64,000 bases of DNA, from positions 34,156 through 98,155 of the forward strand of contig JAAYLX010000001.1 in the NCBI GenBank assembly GCA_012521705.1, read 5' to 3'. The DNA comes from Clostridiaceae bacterium. Lineage in GTDB: Bacteria; Bacillota; Clostridia; DSM-8532. Below are positions 25,066 to 35,623 of this stretch, piece after piece. Both the position numbers and the translations under genes were made by a program. The notes beneath the pieces are model-generated. The model did not search any database. It had not been told where the DNA came from and saw only the letters and a program-made list of their open reading frames with translations. Every line of letters begins with the position of its first letter. Positions within the stretch are counted from its first letter, which is position 1.

Positions 25066-26985
25066 ATGAATAGAGGAGAACTCTTGAGAAGATGGACTAT
25101 TGAGAAGTCCGAAGAATTATATGGTATAAAGAACTGGGGGGCCGGTTATTTTTCAATTTCCGAAAACGGCGAGGTTATGATTAACCCTTATAAAGAGAAT
25201 AATAAAGCTGCCATTAGCATTATGGATATCATTTCCGGCATAAGGGAACGTGGCATGGATATGCCTGTTCTGTTACGTATAGAAAATCTACTGGACGCTC
25301 AGATTTCATATCTTAACAATTCCTTTGCGGATGCTATGAAAAAGCTGAATTACAAAGGTGTATACCGTGGAGTTTACCCAATCAAGGTAAATCAGCAGCA
25401 GCAGGTTGTTGAAGAAGTGACAAAATTTGGCCAGAGATATCATCATGGTCTTGAAGTGGGCAGTAAAGCCGAACTCATCGCTGCTCTTGCGGTTATGAAG
25501 GATAAGGAAGCCTGCCTTATATGTAATGGATATAAAGACGAAGAGTTTATAGACCTTGGCCTGTATGCTGTAAAAATGGGATTCAAGCTCTTCTTTGTGA
25601 TAGAGATGCCCGGTGAGGCTGATATAATACTTGAACGTTCACGCGCATTGGGGATTGAACCAAATATCGGGATACGAATCAAACTGGCGGCAAGAGCCGG
25701 TGGCCACTGGACCGAATCAGGCGGAGACAGAAGTATCTTTGGCCTGAGCATGTCTGAAGTCATATCCCTTGTGGATATGCTCAAAGAAAACAATATGCTC
25801 AACTGCGTTAAATTGCTGCATTATCATTTGGGATCCCAGATACCGAATATTCGGGATATTCGTGCTGCAGTAATTGAGGCTGCCCGTGTTTATGCCGAAC
25901 TGGTCAGGGAAGGTGCCCCCATGGGTTATCTTGATCTGGGTGGCGGACTTGCAGTGGACTATGACGGTTCAAATACCAATTACACAAACAGCCGCAACTA
26001 TACTGTTGAAGAATATTGTACAGACATAGTGGAAGCGGTAATGGCAACGCTTGATCCCTTTGAAATACCCCATCCTGTAATTATTACTGAATCGGGAAGA
26101 ACTACTGTCGCTTACCATTCTGTTTTGATTTTCAATGTTCTTGATGTGGCAAGATTTGAGGAATACGAAATTCCGGCAACGTTGGATGAGGATATGCCTG
26201 AACAGATAAAGAATCTGTTTGATGTATGGAAAAGCCTGACGCTTAAGAATATACAGGAATGCTACAACGACGCGCTGTATTACAGGGATGTTATCCGTGA
26301 AATGTTTAAGCATGGAACCATAAGTCTCAGAGACAGGGCATTTTCAGAAAAGATTTTCTGGAATATTATCCATAAGATAGCCAAGGAGAAATCCAAGCTT
26401 AAAAATCCTCCTCCGGATCTGGGTGAAATTGAAAGCGCAATTGCGGATATTTACTACTGCAATTTCTCCGTATTCCAGTCCATTCCGGACAGTTGGGCAA
26501 TCGATCAGCTCTTTCCCATCATGCCGCTGCACCGTTTGCTTGAGGAACCTAAGAACAATGCAGTAATTGCTGATATCACCTGCGATTGTGACGGTAAGAT
26601 AGATCATTTCATAGATCTTCACGATGTACGTAATACCTTGCCGCTGCATGATGTAAACAATGGGGATGATTATTACCTTGGAGTATTCCTGGTTGGAGCA
26701 TATCAGGAAACTTTGGGTGACCTCCATAACCTGTTTGGCGATACAAATGTGGTGAGTGTAAAAATAAGCCCGGATGGCAGTTTTGATTTCGTCAGAGAAA
26801 TTCACGGTGACAGTGTGGCGGATGTGTTGGCATATTCTGAATATGAACCCAGTTATATGCTTGTAAAGTTCAGAGAAAAAGCTGAGCAAGCAGTACGTGA
26901 AGGATTAATTACAGCAAGCGAGAGAAAGAATATCGTGCAGGCTTATGATGAAGGCATGCGCGGATATACTTATTACGAACGCTAA
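25066..26985 (+). CDS. speA: Biosynthetic arginine decarboxylase
   Basis: 639 residues, matching the SpeA family (about 630-660). It converts arginine to agmatine for polyamine synthesis using PLP. The PLP lysine lies in GVYPIKVNQQQQVVEEV near residue 108. Further family marks are HHGLEVGSKAELIAAL, LLHYHLGSQIPNIRDI, LDLGGGLAVDYDGS and VITESGRTTVAYH. Downstream agmatinase or agmatine deiminase genes are absent, as are speE and speD, so the rest of the pathway is elsewhere. It is flanked by its own promoter and a terminator. Confidence 0.95.
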   Translation: MNRGELLRRWTIEKSEELYGIKNWGAGYFSISENGEVMINPYKENNKAAISIMDIISGIRERGMDMPVLLRIENLLDAQISYLNNSFADAMKKLNYKGVYRGVYPIKVNQQQQVVEEVTKFGQRYHHGLEVGSKAELIAALAVMKDKEACLICNGYKDEEFIDLGLYAVKMGFKLFFVIEMPGEADIILERSRALGIEPNIGIRIKLAARAGGHWTESGGDRSIFGLSMSEVISLVDMLKENNMLNCVKLLHYHLGSQIPNIRDIRAAVIEAARVYAELVREGAPMGYLDLGGGLAVDYDGSNTNYTNSRNYTVEEYCTDIVEAVMATLDPFEIPHPVIITESGRTTVAYHSVLIFNVLDVARFEEYEIPATLDEDMPEQIKNLFDVWKSLTLKNIQECYNDALYYRDVIREMFKHGTISLRDRAFSEKIFWNIIHKIAKEKSKLKNPPPDLGEIESAIADIYYCNFSVFQSIPDSWAIDQLFPIMPLHRLLEEPKNNAVIADITCDCDGKIDHFIDLHDVRNTLPLHDVNNGDDYYLGVFLVGAYQETLGDLHNLFGDTNVVSVKISPDGSFDFVREIHGDSVADVLAYSEYEPSYMLVKFREKAEQAVREGLITASERKNIVQAYDEGMRGYTYYER

Positions 26986-27019
26986 ACAGAGGAACTAAAA
27001 ATTATATTGTTATTTTTGG

Positions 27020-27057
27020 CCGGCAATGACATAAGCTATATGTTGATTGCCGGTTTT
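27020..27057 (+). terminator. Terminator after speA
   Basis: CCGGCAAT and ATTGCCGG form an 8-bp stem with an 18-base loop, followed by TTTT, 35 bases past the speA stop. Confidence 0.75.
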
Positions 27058-27158
27058 ATTTATTTAACTTTCAATTGGAATACATTGGAAGAAAAGTACA
27101 GGATTTTTAATGTATGTGATATAATTTTATAAGTAATAACTAAGAAAAGGGTGATCGT

Positions 27159-27881
27159 GTGGATATTCAGAAATTGAGAGAGATTATCGACTCGTCCGAC
27201 AACATAGTTTTTTTTGGTGGGGCAGGAGTATCTACAGCAAGTAACATTCCCGATTTCAGAAGTGCCGACGGACTTTACAGCGAAAAGACAAACACCCATT
27301 ATTCACCCGAAGAAATGCTTTCTCATGACTTCTTTATTTCTCATACAAAGGAATTCTTTAATTTTTACAGATCCAAAATGATATACCGGGACGCAAAACC
27401 AAATGATGCCCATATTACACTGGCCAAATTAGAAAAAGCCGGAAAACTGAAAGCGGTTATTACCCAGAATATTGACGGACTTCATCAAATGGCGGGAAGC
27501 CAGAACGTTCTTGAGCTTCATGGCTCTGTACACAGAAATTACTGCATGAAATGCGGAAAGTTTTTTGATTTGGATTATATCTTAAGTACTGATGATATTC
27601 CCAAATGTGATAATTGTGGAGGAACAGTCAAACCAGATGTTGTGTTGTATCAGGAAAGCCTTGACTACGATGTACTGGAATCCTCCATTAATTATATATC
27701 CAAAGCTGATGTTTTCATTGTCGGAGGAACTTCCCTGTCGGTATATCCGGCAGCCGGTCTTGTAAACTACTACAGTGGTAATAAAATGATATTGGTTAAC
27801 AAAACTCCGACAGCCTATGACAACAGAGCTGACCTTATTTATTATGGCAATATTGCTGAAATATTCAAAGACATAGGATAA
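27159..27881 (+). CDS. cobB: NAD-dependent protein deacylase, sirtuin
   Basis: 240 residues, a class U/III-sized bacterial sirtuin. The NAD-binding loop GGAGVSTASNIPDFRSADG, the catalytic core TQNIDGLHQMAG with histidine in ELHGSVHRNYC (His about 119), and four zinc cysteines (CMKCGK and CDNCGG) are all intact. It removes acyl groups from lysines in the cytoplasm. Given several GNAT genes nearby it could reverse protein acetylation, but no direct link is visible. GTG start with AAGGGTGA upstream. Confidence 0.94.
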   Translation: MDIQKLREIIDSSDNIVFFGGAGVSTASNIPDFRSADGLYSEKTNTHYSPEEMLSHDFFISHTKEFFNFYRSKMIYRDAKPNDAHITLAKLEKAGKLKAVITQNIDGLHQMAGSQNVLELHGSVHRNYCMKCGKFFDLDYILSTDDIPKCDNCGGTVKPDVVLYQESLDYDVLESSINYISKADVFIVGGTSLSVYPAAGLVNYYSGNKMILVNKTPTAYDNRADLIYYGNIAEIFKDIG

Positions 27882-27942
27882 TAACAAAGACTAACATCAT
27901 AAGGATTTTAATTTCATCTTCATTACTGCGGGGGACAGATCA

Positions 27943-28671
27943 GTGAGGGCAATAGCGAAAATAAGGAAAAAGTATAACTGGAAGAATATCGCAGGTTGGA
28001 TTCTTCTGATTACACTGATATTATCCATTATTTATTCTGTTGTACAAATAGTTCGTTCACCGGCAGAGCCCCATGGGGACGAATATGAGAAACTTAAAAG
28101 TGATTATGTGCTTATGCTGACCCAGTGTATCCTGGGTCTTATAGTAATGTTTATACCTTCTATTATTGAGCGCAGATGGTCCATTGACATTCCAAATTAT
28201 ATGGAAATTCTGTACTTTATCTTTTTGTATTGCGCCATATACCTGGGTGAGGTGCGGAATTTCTATTATCTGATACCCTATTGGGATACCATACTTCATG
28301 CTTTCAGTGGTGCAATGCTGGGTGCTCTGGGTTTTACATTGGTGAGCATACTCAATGATTCAGCAAAAATAAAAATTGTTTTGAGCCCCTTTTTTGTTTC
28401 TTTGTTCTCTTTTTCATTTGCGTTGGCATCAGGCGCCATCTGGGAGATTTATGAATATGCTTTTGACGGTTTTTTATCTTTAAATATGCAAAAATTTGCC
28501 CTGGAAGATGGTACTTTGCTTATAGGACGTGCGGCTCTTTCAGATACCATGCAGGATCTTATTGTAGATGCAATAAGTGCATTGGCAGTTGTTACCGTCG
28601 GTCATTTTACCATAAAAAAGAAGTACGCTAATAAAAAGATCGAAATACAGGAACCGCAGGATGTAGGTTAA
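27943..28671 (+). CDS. YjdF/DUF2238-like integral membrane protein
   Basis: 242 residues with six or seven hydrophobic segments. Polar residues conserved in the YjdF/DUF2238 group stand inside membrane segments: PYWDTILHAFSGAMLG (about 114-129), GAIWEIYEYAFDG (about 164-176) and DTMQDLIVDAISA (about 205-217). The buried Asp, His and Glu suggest metal or ion binding, but the role is not known. GTG start preceded by GGGGGA. It stands 61 bases from sir2 and may be co-transcribed. Confidence 0.7.
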   Translation: MRAIAKIRKKYNWKNIAGWILLITLILSIIYSVVQIVRSPAEPHGDEYEKLKSDYVLMLTQCILGLIVMFIPSIIERRWSIDIPNYMEILYFIFLYCAIYLGEVRNFYYLIPYWDTILHAFSGAMLGALGFTLVSILNDSAKIKIVLSPFFVSLFSFSFALASGAIWEIYEYAFDGFLSLNMQKFALEDGTLLIGRAALSDTMQDLIVDAISALAVVTVGHFTIKKKYANKKIEIQEPQDVG

Positions 28672-28781
28672 CCTGGTCAGGCTAAATTTAGAAAAATGGA
28701 TTTTTATACGGTATTCTGTCGTGAATAACCGACCCTTGTCTGAAAGATAATAAAGAAAAAAGAGAAAAGGAGTCGATTTGA

Positions 28782-29015
28782 ATGGGTAAAAGACCAAAAC
28801 CGGACGACAGAAGAGATAATGTGGAGAAAATCCAGAGAAATATTAATAATACCATTGAAAACATTGAGGCTGCCGAGGATATGATGGCAAAAACCGATAA
28901 TCCCGAACAAAGACGCCAGATTCAGGAAAAGAATGAGAGAAGGAGAGAGGCACTGAAAGGCATGCGGGAAGAAATCAGGGATGAAGCTCTCGCAAGGGAA
29001 AGGGATTACCAATAA
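28782..29015 (+). CDS. tlp: Small acid-soluble spore protein Tlp
   Basis: 77 residues, highly charged and helical, with the Tlp family core: KPDDRRDNVEKIQRNINNTI, then ENIEAAE and EKNERRREALKGMREEIRDEA in two overlapping blocks. Tlp is packed in the spore core. It shows directly that the organism sporulates. AAAAGGAG precedes the ATG. A mother-cell or forespore promoter was not identified by eye. Confidence 0.93.
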   Translation: MGKRPKPDDRRDNVEKIQRNINNTIENIEAAEDMMAKTDNPEQRRQIQEKNERRREALKGMREEIRDEALARERDYQ

Positions 29016-29060
29016 ACTATAACGACAAGCAAAGTGACTAATGAAATTTGTAACTTTATG

Positions 29061-29087
29061 GAGTGCAGAGAAATCTGCACTCTTTTT
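29061..29087 (+). terminator. Terminator after tlp
   Basis: GAGTGCAGA and TCTGCACTC with a GAAA tetraloop and a T5 run make an ideal terminator. Confidence 0.9.
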
Positions 29088-29191
29088 AATATTTCCATTA
29101 AGAAATTAACTATGCACAATCAGTAATTACCCCCTATAAAGAATTGACTATAACCTCTTAAGAATTTGCACTTTTTTGTTGCATAACTTCA

Positions 29192-29220
29192 TTGTGTTAA
29201 CGTGATTGTTTTAGTATAAT
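29192..29220 (+). promoter_or_regulatory. putP promoter
   Basis: TTGTGT (29192-29197), 17 bases and a consensus TATAAT (29215-29220) lie 33 bases before the putP start. The control region is intact although the gene is broken. Confidence 0.65.
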
Positions 29221-29252
29221 TATTAATTATTTACGCTCACAGGAGGAGACAT

Positions 29253-30808
29253 ATGTTTGGTGACAAAATGCAGATTATAGTAGCCATGACAGTATATATG
29301 GCAGTAGTTATCGGTATAGGTTTGTATTATGCAAGGCGTGCCAGTGAGAGCAGCAGCAATTATCTGATAGGAGGAAGATCTTTAGGCCCATGGGTTACAG
29401 CTATGGGGGCCGAGGCATCGGATATGAGCGGATGGTTATTGATGGGTCTTCCCGGTGTCGCTTATTGGGTAGGATTAAGCGATGCAATCTGGACTGCAAT
29501 AGGACTGTTTATTGGTACATATCTCAATTGGCTCCTTGTGGCTAAAAGACTTCGCGGCTATTCCGCACTTGCCGGAGATTCTATCACCATACCTGATTTC
29601 TTCAGTAACAGGTTTAAGGAAAAGAAAAAAATAATTATGACAATAGCGGCGCTGTTTATACTCATATTTTTCGCAGTATATGCAAGCAGTTGCTTTGTTA
29701 CGGTCGGAAGACTGTTCAGTACTCTGTTTGGCATAAAATATCACTATATGATGGTTCTGGGCGCTGTGTTTGTTGTGTTCTACACCTTTATCGGAGGATT
29801 TCTGGCTGAGAGTGCATCCGACTTCATGCAGGGTGTAGTAATGGTTATTTCGCTTACTGTAGTATTGGTTTTTGGTATTAAATATTCCGAGGTATCCAGG
29901 CTGTAGTCGAAAACGCCAAATCCATACCCGGATTTTTTGATTTCTTCGGAATAGCACAGCCCGAACTTGCAGACGGCGTTCAAAAAGTAACCGAAGCGGG
30001 TAAACCGGTCTTTGGTGAAGCAGGAGAATATGGTTTTCTTACTATAATTTCAACGCTTTCATGGGGCCTGGGCTACTTCGGAATGCCACAGGTATTGTTG
30101 AAATTCATGGCTATTCGTGACGGCAATGAGCTTAAACTGTCAAGAAGAATTGCAACCGTATGGTGTGCCATTTCTCTTCTGGCTGCCGTTGCCATAGGAA
30201 TTATAGGAAGGTCATTGTATCCCGATACTTTCTTAAGACAGAGCGATGCGGAAAATATCTTTGTGCTTCTGTCAACCACATTTTTCCCGCCACTTCTTGC
30301 AGGTGTTGTAATGGCAGGAATTCTGGCGGCAACCATAAGCTCTTCTGATTCTTACTTGCTTATTTCAGCGTCGGCTTTTTCCAAAAATATTTATCACGGC
30401 CTTATGAAAAAGGATGCCGACGACAAGACTCTGTTGCGTGTCACAAGAATTACCCTTCTTGTTATATCATTGATAGCAATCCTTATTGCTCTTGATGAAA
30501 ACAGCATTATTTTCAAGGTGGTTGCATTTGCCTGGGCAGGATTCGGCGCAACTTTCGGTCCAATCATGCTGTTTTCATTATTCTGGAAGAGGACTACAAG
30601 GGCGGGAGCTATTGCAGGCATGGTGACAGGAGGAAGTATGGTGTTTATATGGTACTTCCTGATAAAACCCCTGGGCGGAGTCTTTGGAATATATGAATTG
30701 CTCCCGGCATTTGTGCTTTCCTGTATAGCAATTCTTGTCGTTTCATTGCTGACAGAAGAACCGTCCGAAGAAATTATTAAGGAATTTGAAGCGGTGAAAA
30801 ATCTTTAA
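29253..30808 (+). pseudogene. putP: Sodium/proline symporter gene interrupted by a frameshift
   Basis: The first part (29253-29906) encodes 217 residues of a sodium:solute symporter: GGRSLGPWVTAMGAEASDMSG split over the first loop, then GDSITIPDFFSNRF. After FGIKYSEVSRL it hits TAG. From about 29888 the -1 frame continues as GIQAVVENAKSIPGFFDFFG without interruption through the start at 30083 to 30808, including LSWGLGYFGMPQ and SSSDSYLLISASAFSKN. One missing base near CCGAGG (a GGA GGT expected) restores a protein of about 518 residues. Whether this is a real deletion or a sequencing error cannot be told here. Confidence 0.9.
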
Positions 30809-30853
30809 GGCGAATGAGACAAATATTTTCATGTTAAGTGCAAAGGCTCTGCT

Positions 30854-31095
30854 TTTTACGCGTCCTCGGCTCAGGAAAATCTAAACAGTACAAGTGGCAC
30901 AGTCTTTAAGCAATCCGCAGGCGAAGGCAAAAAGCTGTTGGCGAAATGCGAAGTTCGATTGGGGGCGAACGACAGGACGTCGATCGAGCGGCGCTTGCCC
31001 GGACGGCAAGTTCGCCCGCGTACCCCAAGAGAGCAAGTATTGAGCCTTACAGCTTTCCTGAGCTGAGGACGCGTAAAAGACTGTGCCACTTGCAC
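30854..31095. repeat. GC-rich structured element with crossed inverted repeats
   Basis: This 242-base element between two convergent genes is much richer in GC than its surroundings. A 25-base arm (30854-30878) pairs with 31054-31078, all positions complementary if one G-U is allowed. A second 20-base arm (30888-30907) pairs with 31076-31095 with one mismatch. The order is A, B, A', B', so the pairings cross like a pseudoknot rather than nest like terminal repeats. The core has GGGCGAAC/GTTCGCCC (30963-30970 with 31010-31017) enclosing CTTGCC/GGCAAG. It could be a structured RNA or a small mobile repeat. Short frames in it are probably spurious. Confidence 0.6.
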
Positions 31096-31114
31096 ATATA
31101 CATTGCTTTTTGCC

Positions 31115-34100
31115 TTACGCCAAATTTCCCATTGCCTTTTCCAGCATCAGCCGTATCCGGTTAATCTGGTTGACTTCGCTTGCACCCGGATCATAGTCAA
31201 CTGCCACAATATTTGCCTGGGGATAAATATCCTTGAGCTTTTTCAACATTCCTTTTCCTGTAATATGATTGGGAAGGCAGGCAAAGGGCTGCATGCAGAT
31301 GATATTGTGAGCGCCGTCCTCTATTAACTCCACCATTTCAGCGGTCAAAAGCCACCCTTCTCCAGAATGATTGCACAGTGAAACAATGTTTTTGACACTT
31401 TCAGAAAGCTGGTGAATGGTAAGTGGCGTTTTAAATCTTTTGCTGTCCTTAAGAGCCATGCGCATATCATCCCTGTAGCTTTCAACCCAGTTTATGAACA
31501 TGTTTCCCAGCAACCGCTGAGTTTTTGTTCCGGAAAGATAGCGGTAGTTGAATTCCCTTCCGTATGCGCAGTAAAGGAAGAAATCGGTCAAACCCGGGAC
31601 AACCATTTCTGCGCCAGCCTTTTCAATAAAATCTACCATATTGTTGTTGGCTGTCGGATGATACTTGACCAGTATTTCTCCGACCAATCCCACTTTTGGC
31701 TTCCATTCGTTTCGCATTTTTATATTTTCAAAGCTCAATACTATCTCTTTCAGGTTCTCCCGGAAAGTTTCACGGTCGCCGTCCCGCAAATTGCTTTTGA
31801 TTCTTTCCATCCACATTCTGAACACGAGGTCTGACTGCCCTTTTATCTTTTCATAGGGCCGTACCCGCAAGAGAAGTTTCATCAGCAAGTCTCCGTAAAT
31901 CATTCCCATTATGGCTTTTTTGACCAGTCGGGGAGTCAATTTAAAGCCGGGGCTTTTTTCCAGACCGGACACATTCAAAGATATTACAGGTATATCCTGA
32001 AATCCGGCAGAATGAAGGGCTTTTCTTAATAGCGCAAGGTAATTGCTGGCTCTGCATGGCCCACCGGTCTGGCTGATAATTACAGCGGTCTTTTCTCTTT
32101 CATATTTTCCTGATTTCAAAGCCTTCAGTATCTGCCCAATAACTATAATGGCAGGATAGCATGAGTCGTTATTTACATATTTCAGACCTTCATCAATATC
32201 GTCCTTCTCAAACGAGGAAAGAATCTCAAAATTGTATCCTTCAGACCTTGCAGCTTCCTGTATAAGTTCAAAATGTATGGGAGCCATTTGAGGGGCGAGG
32301 ATGGTGTACCCTTTCTTTCGCATTTCTTTTGTAAATACAGGTTTTTTCTGCTTTTCGGAATCCTTTATAATTTGCTTAATTTCCGCTCTTTTCTCCATGG
32401 CCGCTTTAAGTGACCTTAACCTGATTCTCACAGCCCCAAGATTGTTTACTTCATCAATTTTAAGCATGGTATAGATCTTTCCGGCTGAATCAAGTATTTC
32501 CTTTGCCTGCTCTGCCGCAACCGAATCAGGGCCGCAACCGAATGAGTTGAGTTGTACAAGTTCCAGATTATGCTGCCTTGAAACAAAATCTGAGGCTTCG
32601 TACAACCGTGAATGATACATCCATTGGTCCAGAACGCGCAACGGCCTCTTCACCCTACCCAGATGGGCTACCGAATCCTCGGTAAAAACAGCAAGCCCAA
32701 GGGATGTCAGAAGTTCAGGTATGCCATGGTTTACTTCCGGATCAAGGTGATAGGGCCTTCCTGAAAGCACAATTCCCTTCAACCCCTTTTTATTGATATA
32801 ATCCAAAGTTTCTTCGCCCTTTTTCCTAATATCTTCCTTGAATCTTTGATCTTCCTGCCATGCCTTTTCAACAGCCCGTTCTATTTCCGTTAAAGTAATC
32901 CCCATGTCCTGGAATTCTTCAAAGAGCCTCTGGGTAAGTCTTTTTTTATTGTCATAGGGAAGAAAGGGATTGCGGAACTTTACGCCGTTTTCATAGAGTG
33001 TATCCATATTTGCTTTTATAACCTCGGGATAGCCCGTTACCATGGGGCAATTATATGAATTGTCGGCATTTTTGTATTCCCTTCTTTCCATGGGGATGCA
33101 CGGGTAAAATATATGCCTGATTCCCTGGTTGATGAGGGAGGCAATATGTCCGTGGACAAGCTTGGCAGGATAGCAGGCTGTATCTGAAGATATGGTATCC
33201 ATACCAATTTCATAAATTTTTCTTGTAGAAGCGGGAGACAGTATTACCCTGAAACCAAGCTCTGTAAAGAAAGTGAACCAGAAAGGGTAGTTCTCGTACA
33301 TGTTAAGCGCTCGGGGAATTCCGATAACCCCGCGGCAGGCTTTATCCTCGGGCAACGGTTTATATCCGAACAACCTTTTCAGCTTATAATCATACAAGTT
33401 CGGAATGTTTCGTGATATATCGTTACCTGCACCTTTTTCGCACCGGTTGCCAGTTATGAATTTCCTGCCGTCACCAAATATATTTATTGTAAGAAGACAG
33501 TTGTTGGTGCATTTGCCGCATCTTGAAGCCCTGGTCTCCCAGGAAAAACTCTTTAAGGATTCAGGGCCAATCAAAGATGATTTCTGCTCATTTTTGCACT
33601 TTTTTCTTGCCAGAAGGGCAGCCCCGAAAGCACCCATAAGTCCGGCAATATCAGGCCTTACCACTTCTTTTCCGGTAGTAAGCTCAAAACACCTTAGAAT
33701 TGCATCATTCAAAAATGTACCGCCCTGAACTATTATTTTATCGCCCAAATCAGAAGGATCTTTTATTTTGATGACTTTATGGAGGGCATTTTTAATGACC
33801 GAATAACACAGACCGGCAGAGATATCGTCCACCGATACGCCTTCCTTTTGGGCTTGCTTCACCTTGGAATTCATAAATACGGTGCATCTTGAACCAAGAT
33901 CGGCAGGTGTTTTGGCATTGATGCCCCTTTTTACGAAATCCTCAATATCCATATCCAGAGTTTTTGCAAAAGTTTCTATGAAAGAGCCGCAGCCCGATGA
34001 ACAGGCTTCATTGAGCATGACATTGTCAATAATCCCATCCCTGACCTTCATGCATTTCATGTCCTGACCGCCGATATCCAGAATGAGCTCTACTCCGGGC

Positions 34101-35398
34101 AGGAAATGTTCTGCAGCAGTATAATGGGCGACTGTTTCAACTTCTCCCATGTCACAGGATAAAGCAGCCTTAACAAGCTGCTCTCCATAGCCTGTAACTG
34201 CTGACCAGGCAATTTCCGCTCCATCAGGAAGAACTGAATAGATTTCATTTAAAATCTCGACAGCAGAGGAAAGAGGGCTACCTTCATTGTTCATATAACG
34301 GCAGTACAAAAGATTTGCATTTTCATCAATCAAGACGGCTTTGGTGGTTGTTGAGCCTATATCAAGACCAAGGAAGCATTTTCCCTTATATTTGCCCAGT
34401 TCGTTCCTTGAAACTTTGTTTTTTCTGTGCCTGTCAATAAACTGCCGGTATTCGCTCTCATCCTTGAACAGGGGCTCAAGTTGTCCCACTTCGAAGTCAA
34501 AATTGTTTTTTTTCGCGCATAATCTTCTATAGAGTGATTCAAAAGTAAACTTTACGTTACTTTCTCCTGCGGTAGAAGAATTCTGGGTTGTGCCAGGATT
34601 TTTTCCCGATTTTGACTCAAGCGCCGCTCCAATGGCCATGTATACCTGGGCTTTGTCAGGTACAATAACTTCCTCGTCTTTAAGACCTAAAGTCTCTTTA
34701 AATCTCAGCCTGAGCTGGGGAAGAAAATAAAGAGGACCTCCCAGAAAACCAACCTTTCCCTTTATTTTTCTCCCGCAGGCAAGTCCTCCGATGGTTTGAT
34801 TGACAACCGCCTGGAATATGGAGGCTGCGATATCCTCTTTCTTTGCCCCTTCATTGAGGAGGGGTTGTATGTCGGTCTTTGCGAAAACTCCACATCTTGC
34901 AGCAATAGGATAGATTTCTTTGAAATTTTCAGCAAGGCTGTCAAGCCCTTTGGCGTCTGTTTTCAGCAGAGCAGCCATCTGGTCTATGAATGCGCCGGTA
35001 CCACCGGCACAGATGCCGTTCATTCTTTGATCCACCTGCTTGCTGAAAAAAGTGATCTTAGCGTCCTCTCCGCCTAATTCTATGATGACGTCAACCTCAG
35101 GTAAAAATCTTTTAACTGCCTTGCTTCCTGCGATAACCTCCTGAACAAATGGAAGGCCGAAGTGTTCGGCCACTGCAAGGCCACCCGATCCTGTAACCGC
35201 AACTGTGGTTCTGGCGTCCTGAAATTTATCCTTAAGTTCCAGGCAGATTTCTTTCAGGGTTCTGAATAAATCCGAATAGTGCCTGCGATAGCTGTCAAAT
35301 ACCAGATTGTCGTTTTCATCCAATACTGCAATTTTAACTGTTGTAGAGCCAACATCTATACCAAGATGATATTCGCGTCTGCAATCTTTCTCTTTCAT
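31115..35398 (-). CDS. Giant acyl-CoA dehydratase activase-like protein (BadF/BcrA x2 plus DUF2229)
   Basis: About 1427 residues from the ATG at 35398; upstream AAGGAGG is 16 bases away, so the start is uncertain. Two actin-like ATPase domains follow each other: [19 protein letters not shown] with [13 protein letters not shown] (about 9-260), and [19 protein letters not shown] with [14 protein letters not shown] (about 345-600). The two CxGG/CxSGCG cysteines are the ligands by which activators hold a shared [4Fe-4S] cluster. A CGKCTNNC cysteine cluster and a DUF2229/HgdB-like region make up the rest. It would drive ATP-dependent electron transfer. No dehydratase genes adjoin it. Confidence 0.88.
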   Translation of the reverse strand: MKEKDCRREYHLGIDVGSTTVKIAVLDENDNLVFDSYRRHYSDLFRTLKEICLELKDKFQDARTTVAVTGSGGLAVAEHFGLPFVQEVIAGSKAVKRFLPEVDVIIELGGEDAKITFFSKQVDQRMNGICAGGTGAFIDQMAALLKTDAKGLDSLAENFKEIYPIAARCGVFAKTDIQPLLNEGAKKEDIAASIFQAVVNQTIGGLACGRKIKGKVGFLGGPLYFLPQLRLRFKETLGLKDEEVIVPDKAQVYMAIGAALESKSGKNPGTTQNSSTAGESNVKFTFESLYRRLCAKKNNFDFEVGQLEPLFKDESEYRQFIDRHRKNKVSRNELGKYKGKCFLGLDIGSTTTKAVLIDENANLLYCRYMNNEGSPLSSAVEILNEIYSVLPDGAEIAWSAVTGYGEQLVKAALSCDMGEVETVAHYTAAEHFLPGVELILDIGGQDMKCMKVRDGIIDNVMLNEACSSGCGSFIETFAKTLDMDIEDFVKRGINAKTPADLGSRCTVFMNSKVKQAQKEGVSVDDISAGLCYSVIKNALHKVIKIKDPSDLGDKIIVQGGTFLNDAILRCFELTTGKEVVRPDIAGLMGAFGAALLARKKCKNEQKSSLIGPESLKSFSWETRASRCGKCTNNCLLTINIFGDGRKFITGNRCEKGAGNDISRNIPNLYDYKLKRLFGYKPLPEDKACRGVIGIPRALNMYENYPFWFTFFTELGFRVILSPASTRKIYEIGMDTISSDTACYPAKLVHGHIASLINQGIRHIFYPCIPMERREYKNADNSYNCPMVTGYPEVIKANMDTLYENGVKFRNPFLPYDNKKRLTQRLFEEFQDMGITLTEIERAVEKAWQEDQRFKEDIRKKGEETLDYINKKGLKGIVLSGRPYHLDPEVNHGIPELLTSLGLAVFTEDSVAHLGRVKRPLRVLDQWMYHSRLYEASDFVSRQHNLELVQLNSFGCGPDSVAAEQAKEILDSAGKIYTMLKIDEVNNLGAVRIRLRSLKAAMEKRAEIKQIIKDSEKQKKPVFTKEMRKKGYTILAPQMAPIHFELIQEAARSEGYNFEILSSFEKDDIDEGLKYVNNDSCYPAIIVIGQILKALKSGKYEREKTAVIISQTGGPCRASNYLALLRKALHSAGFQDIPVISLNVSGLEKSPGFKLTPRLVKKAIMGMIYGDLLMKLLLRVRPYEKIKGQSDLVFRMWMERIKSNLRDGDRETFRENLKEIVLSFENIKMRNEWKPKVGLVGEILVKYHPTANNNMVDFIEKAGAEMVVPGLTDFFLYCAYGREFNYRYLSGTKTQRLLGNMFINWVESYRDDMRMALKDSKRFKTPLTIHQLSESVKNIVSLCNHSGEGWLLTAEMVELIEDGAHNIICMQPFACLPNHITGKGMLKKLKDIYPQANIVAVDYDPGASEVNQINRIRLMLEKAMGNLA

Positions 35399-35623
35399 AT
35401 CAGAAAAAGTGCTTTCCTCCTTAACAAAATATGTTGAAAAGGACCAAACTTTAAGTAGTATAACCATGTTGTTGAGGATAAAACCTATAAGACCGGCAAG
35501 CGGGAAATTGAGCCATATATTATTAACAACTCCAAAACCATTAAAACGACAAAGAAGTTCATCGTGGAAAGAGATAGTGAACCGTGCTATAATAGCTTAA
35601 TAGGGGGATAAGAGGGATGAATT

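Noticed and set aside
30871-31164. Short frames on both strands in the GC-rich element
   Set aside because: They lie inside strong inverted repeats with no ribosome binding site; the structure explains the open frames better.
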